Assembly (NCBI GenBank): GCA_026713405.1
Contig: JAPOON010000407.1
Span: forward strand, 1-5,865
Source of the DNA: Gammaproteobacteria bacterium
Lineage (GTDB): Bacteria; Pseudomonadota; Gammaproteobacteria; Pseudomonadales; Azotimanducaceae_A
Direction: 5' to 3'
Length of the DNA: 5,865 nt
Within the stretch, counting starts at the first letter, position 1. Each line of letters begins with the position of its first letter. Position numbers and translations under genes: made by a program. The notes below the pieces were generated by a model. That model did not search any database. It was not told the origin of the DNA and worked only from the letters and a program-made list of their open reading frames with translations. Below are positions 1 to 5,317 of the stretch, in pieces.

Positions 1-249
1 ACTTTGAGAATAGGAATTTACCCCGAGGAAGTGCATAGGGCACTGGGGGTGCGGGCGGCTAGAAACGGCAGGAGCCCGGAGGCGGAAGTCCGAGCCATTC
101 TGGAAGACAGTGTCAAGCCGGAAACACGGCTCAAGCTCGGATCGCTTCTGATGGAGATCGGTCGCGAGGCGGGGTTGACGGAGGAAGATCTCGCGATCAT
201 GGAACAGGCCCGAGACACGACTTCGGCCAGGTCGGCGAGCTTTGAATGA
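1..249 (+). CDS. fitA: FitA-type ribbon-helix-helix antitoxin, 5' end cut by window edge
   Basis: This is the DNA-binding antitoxin of a type II toxin-antitoxin pair. By family knowledge it neutralises the PIN-domain RNase encoded next door and, with it, represses their shared promoter. The reading frame is open from base 1 and ends with TGA at 247-249. The visible protein has a short beta strand (TLRIGI), helix 1 (PEEVHRALGVRAARNG) and helix 2 with SPEAEVRAILED, the ribbon-helix-helix pattern of FitA/VapB proteins. A C-terminal tail with LTEEDLAIMEQARD is probably the part that wraps the toxin. A TTG at 4-6 could act as a start, but FitA proteins usually carry a few residues before the first strand. 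The true start is therefore more likely just outside the window, with only a handful of residues missing. The stop overlaps the toxin start by 4 bases (ATGA), so the two are translationally coupled. The promoter and operator lie upstream, out of view. Confidence 0.87.
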   Translation, partial: TLRIGIYPEEVHRALGVRAARNGRSPEAEVRAILEDSVKPETRLKLGSLLMEIGREAGLTEEDLAIMEQARDTTSARSASFE

Positions 250-680
250 TCATGCTTGACACCAACGTCATTTCGGAGCCGCTGCGCAGGGCCCCTGAAT
301 CTCGTGTAATCGAGTGGATCGATGCTCAGGCGATTGAAACCCTGTATTTGTCGGCCATCACAGTGGCCGAGCTTCGCTTCGGTGTTGCCTTGCTCCCACC
401 GGGAAAACGGAAGGACAGGCTGCGGGACAGATTGGAAAGCGAGGTCGTGCCCCTCTTCGCAGAACGAGTACTGCCCTTCGACCTGGCCGTAACAAGGACT
501 TACGCCGAGCTCATGGCAAAGGCCAGAGCAACGGGGCTCACCATTGGTACGTCGGACGGATTTATCGCCGCCACTGCAGCGGCAAACAGGATGGCAATTG
601 CCACGCGCGATACAAAGCCGTTTGCGGCGGCAGGTGTGCCAACCATGAATCCATGGGAGTCTTCGCTACACGAGGCTTAG
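246..680 (+). CDS. fitB: FitB/VapC-type PIN-domain toxin ribonuclease
   Basis: This 144-residue protein is a PIN-domain endoribonuclease, the toxin partner of the preceding antitoxin. Family members cleave RNA with divalent metal held by a cluster of acidic residues. The protein begins MIMLDTNVISEPLR, the classic PIN first strand with Asp5. Glu42 lies in ITVAELRFG, Asp104 in IGTSDGFIAA and Asp122 in IATRDTKPF, so the full acidic quartet is present and the enzyme looks intact. The sequence TLYLSAITVAELRFGVALLPPG and the ending MNPWE are typical of FitB-like proteins, and the length is normal for the family. The start at 246 is chosen because its ATG overlaps the antitoxin stop. An in-frame ATG at 252 (third codon) is possible but would shorten the first strand. 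Base composition looks somewhat less GC-rich than the flavoprotein genes downstream, which fits a mobile toxin-antitoxin module, although I have not calculated this. The RNA target cannot be told from sequence. Confidence 0.93.
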   Translation: MIMLDTNVISEPLRRAPESRVIEWIDAQAIETLYLSAITVAELRFGVALLPPGKRKDRLRDRLESEVVPLFAERVLPFDLAVTRTYAELMAKARATGLTIGTSDGFIAATAAANRMAIATRDTKPFAAAGVPTMNPWESSLHEA

Positions 681-689
681 GGGCGTAGT

Positions 690-709
690 GGCGCATTGCC
701 AGATGCGCC
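690..709 (+). terminator. Hairpin just after fitB stop, possible weak terminator
   Basis: A perfect 7-bp inverted repeat (GGCGCAT, then a 6-nt loop, then ATGCGCC) begins 10 nt after the toxin stop codon. A competing pairing of GGGGCG at 680-685 with CGCCCC at 706-711 is also possible. No T-run follows on the plus strand (CCTCGCAAG), so it is not a canonical intrinsic terminator. It may instead protect the 3' end of the mRNA. The role is inferred from position only. Confidence 0.35.
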
Positions 710-781
710 CCTCGCAAGTGCGGAATGCAGTTACAGCTGATGACTCAAAGCGCATATTGAAACAAAATGGCCAATACGCTT

Positions 782-793
782 TCCAAAAGCGCA
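782..793 (+). promoter_or_regulatory. Shared 12-bp upstream element, copy 1
   Basis: TCCAAAAGCGCA occurs here with 49 nt between it and the start codon of FAD enzyme 1. An identical copy in the same orientation relative to its gene sits 46 nt upstream of FAD enzyme 2 (minus strand, 5105-5116). This copy overlaps the right half of the CGCTTT-CCA-AAAGCG dyad at 777-791. It is a candidate regulator-binding site or common promoter element. The function is inferred from identity, orientation and matching distance. Confidence 0.45.
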
Positions 794-842
794 AAAATCT
801 GTAGCGTGAATGCGAATTGCGATGGTTGCCGGCGGTGGATGA

Positions 843-2534
843 ATGCGCCCCGGAGATGACAACTGGCACTCCGCGGTGGGCGAACCGGTGGTGGTCGCCG
901 GCCCGGAATCGGTCGATTGGGACCGGCAGGCGGATGTTCTCGTCATCGGCTTTGGCGGCGCGGGGGCGACCGCAGCGCTGCGCTGCGCAGAACTCGGCCT
1001 TTCGGTAGTCGCCCTGGACAAGGCCGAAGGCGGCGGCGCCACCCTGGCAAGCGGCGGCGTGATCTATGCCGGCGGCGGCACCTCGGTGCAGAAGGCGCTT
1101 GGCGAGGAGGATTCGCCGGGGAACATGTTCGCCTATCTCAAGCTGGAGACAGGCGGCATCGTCAGCGACGAGACGCTGATGCGGTTCTGCGAAACCAGCG
1201 CTGCCAACGTGGACTGGCTGATGGGCCACGGCGTGCGTTTCGGCGGCCCGGTCTGGAAACAGAAGACGTCCTACCCCAATGTCGATTATTTCCTGTATCA
1301 CTCCGACAACACGCTTCTGCCCGAGTACCGGAAACATGCAACCCCGGCCGCGCGGGGTCACCGCGGCGTCATCAGGAAAGGGCGCAGCGCCGTCGACCTC
1401 GGCGGCAGCATCTACGACCCGCTCAAGGCGCGTTGCCTGGAGTACGGCGTTTCGCTCGAGACGAAGACCGAAGCGCATCGGTTGATCGTCGATCAGTCCG
1501 GCGTGGTTCTGGGTGTGGAAGCGCGGCAGCTTCCTCCCGGCAGCGATGCCCGCCGCGAGCACGCGGACTGCCTGCGCAAGGGCAACCGGCTGGTGGCGAT
1601 GTACCCGTTTTTCCTGCCCGGCGCACGTTCGGCACATGCGCGGGCGGGCAGATGTTTCGCCCGGGCGACGGAGATCGAAGCAACCCGACGGGTAACCCGG
1701 CGCTATCGCGCCAACCGGGGCCTGTGCCTGTCCGCCGGCGGATTCGTCTTCAACCGGCCCATGGTCCATCACCATTGCCCGGCGTTCGCCGACGGCGTTC
1801 CCCTTGGTACACCGGGCGACGACGGCTCCGGCATCCGCCTGGGCCAGACGGCAGGCGGAGCGGTCGCCCACATGGACCGCGCCACGGCCTGGCGCTTCAT
1901 CAACCCGCCGCTGGCCTGGTCCCAGGGTGTCGTGGTCGACGGCAACGGCCGGCGCTTCGTCAACGAGTGCTGCTATGGCGCCACTATCGGCGACGCAATG
2001 GTCGCCGGGGCTGGAGGCCGGGGCTGGCTGCTGCTTGACAACCACCTGGTCAGGAACGCCTGGCGCCAGATCTGGCCGACGAAGGTGTTGCCTTTTCAGT
2101 GGCAACTCGCCGCCATCAACATGTTGTTCGGAAAACGAAAGTATCGGGACCCGGCAAGCCTGTGCGACGCACTCGGGTTCGATCCGGAGGTGTTGGCGGA
2201 GACACTCCGCCAAACGGCCAGGGTGGCGGACGGCCTGGAAGCGGACCCTTTCGGCAAACCCCCGGAAGATGTGCACAGGCTGGAGTTTCCGCTGCACGTC
2301 ATCGATGTATCCCTGGGCGCGAAGCTCTTGCCCTGCACGGTACTCACCATGGGCGGACTCGTCGTGAACGAAGCGACGGGGCAGGTGATAAAAGCGGAGG
2401 GCAACGAGGTGCCGGGATTGTATGCGGCCGGGCGAACGGCCGTGGGCATACCTTCCTACCTGTACATGAGTGGCCTCTCAGTTGCGGACTGCGTCTTCTC
2501 GGGCCTGCGCGCCGCGGAGCATCTGGCGTCTTGA
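843..2534 (+). CDS. FAD-binding dehydrogenase (FAD enzyme 1), 3-oxosteroid dehydrogenase-like
   Basis: This 563-residue protein belongs to the FAD_binding_2 family (fumarate reductase/3-ketosteroid dehydrogenase superfamily). It is probably a cytoplasmic enzyme that oxidises a C-C bond next to a ketone. The FAD-binding Rossmann motif GFGGAG is at residues 36-41, with Asp59 at the end of the second strand where Glu is more usual. GGGATLASGGVIYAGGGT (63-80) is the conserved FAD-contact stretch. LSAGGFVFNR is at 296-305, and the second FAD segment PGLYAAGRT is at 524-532. The C-terminus reads SYLYMSG, giving Tyr541-x-Ser543. This recalls the Tyr-x-Ser pair of delta4-(5alpha)-3-ketosteroid dehydrogenases, and Tyr378 in VNECCYG could be the other catalytic tyrosine. 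These equivalences are inference without an alignment. The ATG at 843 is preferred: a TGA lies directly before it, and the VDWDRQAD lead-in fits this group. No signal peptide or membrane segment is seen. It is convergent with the SDR gene. It could instead be another alicyclic ketone dehydrogenase or a fumarate reductase-like enzyme. Confidence 0.9.
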   Translation: MRPGDDNWHSAVGEPVVVAGPESVDWDRQADVLVIGFGGAGATAALRCAELGLSVVALDKAEGGGATLASGGVIYAGGGTSVQKALGEEDSPGNMFAYLKLETGGIVSDETLMRFCETSAANVDWLMGHGVRFGGPVWKQKTSYPNVDYFLYHSDNTLLPEYRKHATPAARGHRGVIRKGRSAVDLGGSIYDPLKARCLEYGVSLETKTEAHRLIVDQSGVVLGVEARQLPPGSDARREHADCLRKGNRLVAMYPFFLPGARSAHARAGRCFARATEIEATRRVTRRYRANRGLCLSAGGFVFNRPMVHHHCPAFADGVPLGTPGDDGSGIRLGQTAGGAVAHMDRATAWRFINPPLAWSQGVVVDGNGRRFVNECCYGATIGDAMVAGAGGRGWLLLDNHLVRNAWRQIWPTKVLPFQWQLAAINMLFGKRKYRDPASLCDALGFDPEVLAETLRQTARVADGLEADPFGKPPEDVHRLEFPLHVIDVSLGAKLLPCTVLTMGGLVVNEATGQVIKAEGNEVPGLYAAGRTAVGIPSYLYMSGLSVADCVFSGLRAAEHLAS

Positions 2535-2542
2535 CGCGGACG

Positions 2543-3340
2543 CTACCGGTTTTCCGGCGAGCCCGGCAGTCCGGGGAAGTAAAGGCCGGTCGTCATGCCG
2601 CCGTCGATCACCAGTTCTGTGCCGCTGCAGTAGGAAGCGGCATCCGAGGCCAGGTAGGTCACGCCGTGGGCGATTTCCTCTGTGCGGGCGGCCCTTTGCA
2701 GTGACGCGAACGGGTAGCCCTTGTCGAGTTCGTCCTTGGTTTGACCCATCGGATTGGTCATCTGCGTGTCGACGCCGCCGGGATGCAGCGAGTTGACGCG
2801 GATGCCGTGCAGCCCGAGTTCCATGGCCGCAGAGCGGCTCAGGCCCCGGACGGCGAACTTGCTGGCGCCGTAGGCGCCGACGAAATTGCTCGGCAGCATG
2901 CCGGAGGCGGAAGACGTATTGATGATCGAGCCGCTTCCCCGGGCTTTCATGTGCGGAATCACGGCCTGCATGCCGAGCAGAACGCCGATCACGTTGACGT
3001 CGAGCAGACGCCGGAATTCTTCCGGGTCGGTTTCCGCCACGGTGCCGTAAGCCAGGATTCCCGCGTTGTTGACCAGAACGTCGATACGGCCCTGCGAGTC
3101 GAGCGTTGCGTCGACGACGCTGCGCCACTGGGCCTGGTCGGTGACATCGAGCACCGCGGTGCTGAGTTGCGGGGACGTGTCGATCTCGGCCAGGGTGTCT
3201 TCGAGGATGTCCGCGCATACCACGTGCCGGATGTCTGCCGCAACGAAGGCTTGCGCGATGGCCCGGCCGATGCCCCGGGCGGCGCCCGTGGCCAAGGCCA
3301 CGTTTCCGGTCAGAGCGTAAGGGGAGGCCGTCGTTTCCAT
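2543..3340 (-). CDS. SDR-family oxidoreductase, 3alpha/20beta-hydroxysteroid dehydrogenase-like
   Basis: This 265-residue classical short-chain dehydrogenase would interconvert a secondary alcohol and a ketone using a nicotinamide cofactor. Visible motifs are TGAARGIG (18-25, cofactor loop), Asp44 at the end of strand 2 (predicting NAD(H) over NADP(H)), Asp65-Val66, NNAG (91-94), Asn116, and the catalytic Ser144, Tyr157 and Lys161 (YGASK). The run from YGASKFAVRGLSRSA through RVNSLHPGGVDTQMT closely resembles the bacterial 3alpha/20beta-hydroxysteroid dehydrogenase, as I recall that protein. SDR substrate specificity is hard to read from sequence, so the steroid assignment is tentative. The start is the ATG at 3338-3340: the SDR fold begins about 10 residues later, and an AGAGGA Shine-Dalgarno lies about 6 nt upstream. 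A longer open frame continues upstream, but it overlaps FAD enzyme 2 out of frame and is not coding. The gene follows FAD enzyme 2 by 14 bp in the same direction, so they are probably one operon. Its stop faces the FAD enzyme 1 stop across 8 bp. Confidence 0.93.
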   Translation of the reverse strand: METTASPYALTGNVALATGAARGIGRAIAQAFVAADIRHVVCADILEDTLAEIDTSPQLSTAVLDVTDQAQWRSVVDATLDSQGRIDVLVNNAGILAYGTVAETDPEEFRRLLDVNVIGVLLGMQAVIPHMKARGSGSIINTSSASGMLPSNFVGAYGASKFAVRGLSRSAAMELGLHGIRVNSLHPGGVDTQMTNPMGQTKDELDKGYPFASLQRAARTEEIAHGVTYLASDAASYCSGTELVIDGGMTTGLYFPGLPGSPENR

Positions 3341-3354
3341 GAGGTGTCCTCTCG

Positions 3355-5058
3355 CTATTGCTGTGCCAGGTGATGTGCGGCGAGATAGCCGAAAGTCATG
3401 GCCGGGCCCAGCGTCGTGCCGGCCCCGGGGTAGGTGCGCCCCATGACCGAGGCGCTGCTGTTGCCGATAGCGTACAGGCCCCGGATCGGCTGGTTGTCCG
3501 CGTCGAGCGCGCAGCCGTTCTCGTCGGTGAGCACGCCGCCCTTGGTGCCGATGTCCCCGGGAAAGATCTTCACCGCATAGAAGGGGGCCTTCTCGAGCGG
3601 CGCCAGGCAGGGGTTGGGCTCGCTGCGCGGGTCGCCGTAGTAGCGGTCGTAGCCGTTGACGCCGCGCTGGAAGTCCGGGTCCTCGCCCCTGGCGGCGAAA
3701 TCGTTGAAACGGGCGAACGTATCCTGAAGCACAGCGGCCGGAACTTCGATTGCCTCGGCCAGCTCGCCGACCGTCTGGCCCTTCTTCATCACATCGCGCA
3801 TGCCCTGCTTGACCACCTTGTCCATGGCCGGCGGCCCGGGAAGCAGCGGGCCCACGGCGTATTCGCCGCGATAGCGCGCATCGAACAGGAACCAGGACGG
3901 CGTGGTGGAACACTCATCCGAGTTCAGGCGCATCATCTCGCCGCCGGCCACATGGTAGGAGGCAGCTTCGTTCATGTACCGGCGGCCCTGCTGGTTGACG
4001 ATCATGGAGCCGGGCAGCGCGCGCTCCACGAACATGGGCCGGGCGCGATCCTCGTCGGCGAGTCGGAAGGCGGGCGCCCACCAGGCGCAGTCCATGAATT
4101 CGAGCCGCGCGCCGATGCGCTCGGCGGCAAGAATGGCATCGCCGGTGTTGTTGCCCTGGGAGCCGCTCCACTGTGCGGAGGTTGTCCCATCGGTCTTGAG
4201 GTTCGCTTCGCGCATGGCCTGGTTCCGTTCGAAACCCCCGGCGGCCAGGATGACGCCGCGCCGGGCCAGAATGCGGCGGCGCTGGCCCGAGTGATTCACC
4301 AGGGCGCCTGTCACCCGGCCCGACTCGGTGACCAGTTCCTCCAGCGCCACACCCAGCATCAGCGGCACCTTGCGATCGTTCAGCGCCCTGCGCAGTTGGC
4401 CCAGCAGCGAATTGCCGGCGGTCAGGCGCCGGTCCCGGGCGGTGCGGTAGCGCTGTGGCAGGTCGAGGTAGTACCGAGCCATGACCTTGAAGGTGTTCCA
4501 GGCCCAACCCGGGCGCTTGGTGATCATGGGCCGCGCTTCGACGATGGTCCAGTTCACGCGGCCGAATGCCTGGGCGCCCGGATGCATCGGCTGCAGGGTG
4601 GCGTAATCGGGCCCGAGACGGCCCGCGTACAGGGGAAAGGGTTCGTGGGACCGGTGCTCCCTGGCGCCCTGCAGGTCCATGTGATAGTCCGCGTACTTCA
4701 CGGAGCGAAAGCGGGCGCCGCAGCGGTCTTCCAGGAAGTGCAGCATCTTGCTGGCGCTGGCGATGTAGGCGCGCAGTTTCGACTCGGGCACCTCTTCGTC
4801 AACCAGGGCGCGCAGGTAGGCGAATGCGTCTTCCGGGGAGTCTTCCACCCCGGCTTCGGCCATGTGCCGGGTGCAGGGAATCCACAGCGTGCCGCCGGAA
4901 GTGGCCGAGGTGCCGCCCCAGAGGGACCCCTTTTCGATCACCAGGGTGTCCAGGCCCAGTTCCGCCGCGGTGACAGCGGCCGTCAGCGCGCCGGCGCCGG
5001 AGCCCACCACCAGCAGGTCGGTAGTCCAGGTCGGAGTGTCGGTGCCGGGTGCGGTCAT
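3355..5058 (-). CDS. FAD-dependent 3-ketosteroid delta1-dehydrogenase-like enzyme (FAD enzyme 2)
   Basis: This 567-residue protein is a FAD_binding_2 flavoprotein resembling 3-oxosteroid 1-dehydrogenases. Those enzymes introduce a C1-C2 double bond into ring A of 3-ketosteroids, a step leading to ring opening. The N-terminal Rossmann motif GSGAGA is at 19-24 with Glu42 binding the ribose. TSATSGGTLWIP is at 50-61, GVILAAGGFERN at 268-279, and GLYAIGNSSASVMGRTYPGAG at 527-547. In YPGAG, Tyr543 and Gly547 match the spacing of the catalytic Tyr487 and Gly491 of Rhodococcus erythropolis KstD1. Tyr368 (NEAASYH) and Tyr125 (YADYH) are candidate counterparts of the other two active-site tyrosines, which is inference. 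The ATG at 5058 puts the FAD motif 18 residues in, normal for the family. An in-frame ATG at 5265 would add 69 residues read through an AT-rich, repeat-bearing promoter region. No clear Shine-Dalgarno precedes 5058. The gene heads the likely operon with the SDR. A dehydrogenase for another cyclic ketone remains possible. Confidence 0.9.
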   Translation of the reverse strand: MTAPGTDTPTWTTDLLVVGSGAGALTAAVTAAELGLDTLVIEKGSLWGGTSATSGGTLWIPCTRHMAEAGVEDSPEDAFAYLRALVDEEVPESKLRAYIASASKMLHFLEDRCGARFRSVKYADYHMDLQGAREHRSHEPFPLYAGRLGPDYATLQPMHPGAQAFGRVNWTIVEARPMITKRPGWAWNTFKVMARYYLDLPQRYRTARDRRLTAGNSLLGQLRRALNDRKVPLMLGVALEELVTESGRVTGALVNHSGQRRRILARRGVILAAGGFERNQAMREANLKTDGTTSAQWSGSQGNNTGDAILAAERIGARLEFMDCAWWAPAFRLADEDRARPMFVERALPGSMIVNQQGRRYMNEAASYHVAGGEMMRLNSDECSTTPSWFLFDARYRGEYAVGPLLPGPPAMDKVVKQGMRDVMKKGQTVGELAEAIEVPAAVLQDTFARFNDFAARGEDPDFQRGVNGYDRYYGDPRSEPNPCLAPLEKAPFYAVKIFPGDIGTKGGVLTDENGCALDADNQPIRGLYAIGNSSASVMGRTYPGAGTTLGPAMTFGYLAAHHLAQQ

Positions 5059-5104
5059 GGCGATACGGGTTGTGACAAGAAACGTCCCCTCAAACCTTTC
5101 AAAC

Positions 5105-5116
5105 TGCGCTTTTGGA
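5105..5116 (-). promoter_or_regulatory. Shared 12-bp upstream element, copy 2
   Basis: Read on the minus strand this is TCCAAAAGCGCA, identical to 782-793 on the plus strand. It ends 46 nt before the ATG of FAD enzyme 2. It lies inside a partial dyad (ACTG at one end and CAGT at the other, 5103-5120), so each copy is embedded in its own local symmetry. It is a candidate common operator or promoter element for the two flavoprotein genes. Confidence 0.45.
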
Positions 5117-5125
5117 CAGTATGAG

Positions 5126-5156
5126 CGCGAAAATATACCACTATCCGCGAAAATAT
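5126..5156. repeat. Two 11-bp direct repeats at 20-bp spacing
   Basis: CGCGAAAATAT occurs at 5126-5136 and again, perfectly, at 5146-5156. The 20-bp period is close to two helical turns, so a protein dimer could contact both copies on one face of the DNA. The location, about 70-100 bp upstream of the FAD enzyme 2 start, fits an activator or repressor site. The repeats are seen directly. The function is inferred. Confidence 0.5.
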
Positions 5157-5181
5157 TGAGAAAAATTCCGCATTTGGTTTG

Positions 5182-5201
5182 CGCTGCCCTCGTTGGCAGC
5201 G
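5182..5201. promoter_or_regulatory. 7-bp inverted repeat in divergent promoter region
   Basis: CGCTGCC at 5182-5188 and GGCAGCG at 5195-5201 form a perfect inverted repeat around a 6-nt centre. It has no T-run and lies about 115 nt before the GNAT start and 125 nt before the FAD enzyme 2 start. It could be an operator, or a hairpin in the GNAT leader RNA. It is GC-rich and short, so chance is possible. Confidence 0.3.
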
Positions 5202-5303
5202 ATGCTGTCACCGCCAGGCGGGGCGAACAGACGAAAAATGAGAGAAACTGCGCCAGGACCGCCATTGAGGCGTCCGGTTCCCCCCGCTGGGAAGGGGCAA
5301 TCC

Positions 5304-5312
5304 GGGAGGAGG
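5304..5312 (+). promoter_or_regulatory. Strong Shine-Dalgarno of the GNAT gene
   Basis: GGGAGGAGG lies 5 nt before the ATG at 5318, close to ideal complementarity and spacing. It fixes the start of the acetyltransferase gene, since no other start codon in that frame is as well placed. Confidence 0.8.
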
Positions 5313-5317
5313 ACTGA

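Larger units (their letters stand above)
681..842 (+). promoter_or_regulatory. Intergenic control region of FAD enzyme 1 with nested AAAGCG/CGCTTT half-sites
   Basis: This 162-bp gap lies between the toxin gene and FAD enzyme 1. Its second half is clearly more AT-rich than the flanking genes. AAAGCGCA occurs twice in direct orientation, at 747-754 and 786-793. CGCTTT at 777-782 lies between the copies and forms a perfect 6-bp dyad with AAAGCG at 786-791, around a CCA centre. The same CGCTTT, extended to CAATACGCTTT at 772-782, can also pair with AAAGCG-CA-TATTG at 747-759. That makes an 11-bp stem with a 2-nt bulge and a 12-nt loop. Such alternating half-sites are typical of a repressor or activator operator. 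I could not assign convincing -10 and -35 boxes. A moderate Shine-Dalgarno (GGCGGTG, one mismatch to GGAGGTG) sits at 831-837, 5 nt before the ATG. Confidence 0.5.
5059..5317. promoter_or_regulatory. Divergent promoter region between FAD enzyme 2 and the GNAT gene
   Basis: This 259-bp gap separates two divergent genes and should hold promoters for both. Its part nearer FAD enzyme 2 (about 5090-5180) is sharply AT-rich compared with the genes. That part contains the shared 12-bp element (5105-5116), a pair of 11-bp direct repeats (5126-5156) and an imperfect tandem 9-mer (CCCCTCAAA at 5086-5094, CCTTTCAAA at 5095-5103). On the minus strand, CATACT or TATATT could serve as a -10 for FAD enzyme 2, but neither has a convincing -35. 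On the plus strand, TTGCGC at 5179-5184, 17 nt before ATGCTG, is a weak candidate for the GNAT gene. I see no small gene in this gap. Confidence 0.55.

Noticed and set aside
4..6. TTG as the true start of the antitoxin
   Set aside because: It would remove the first residues of the ribbon strand, and no ribosome site can be judged because the upstream sequence is missing. A start outside the window is more likely.
1480..1730. Possible frameshift in the middle of FAD enzyme 1, because residues about 230-290 look low-complexity and arginine-rich
   Set aside because: The frame resumes with LSAGGFVFNR at the expected place, and the region between the FAD domain and this strand is variable in the family, so no disruption is needed to explain it.
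917..2038. 373-codon plus-strand frame inside FAD enzyme 1
   Set aside because: It is an arginine-rich out-of-frame shadow of the same gene with no independent ribosome site or motif.
666..2297. 543-codon open frame on the minus strand opposite FAD enzyme 1
   Set aside because: Its translation has no recognisable domain and is rich in Arg, Ala, His and Gln, as expected from the complement of GC-rich codons. The plus-strand frame has clear FAD motifs from end to end.
2546..2557. CCGG-TTTT-CCGG as a terminator between the convergent genes
   Set aside because: The stem is only 4 bp and there is no T-run after it. It lies inside the SDR coding sequence.
2543..3913. Long upstream extension of the SDR frame into FAD enzyme 2
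   Set aside because: The extension reads the flavoprotein gene in a wrong frame and is arginine- and glycine-rich without a domain. The SDR fold starts right after the ATG at 3340, which has its own Shine-Dalgarno.
3358..5124. 588-codon open frame on the plus strand opposite FAD enzyme 2
   Set aside because: This is a codon-bias shadow: Gly, Ala, Val and His-rich, with no motif. The minus-strand frame carries all FAD_binding_2 signatures.
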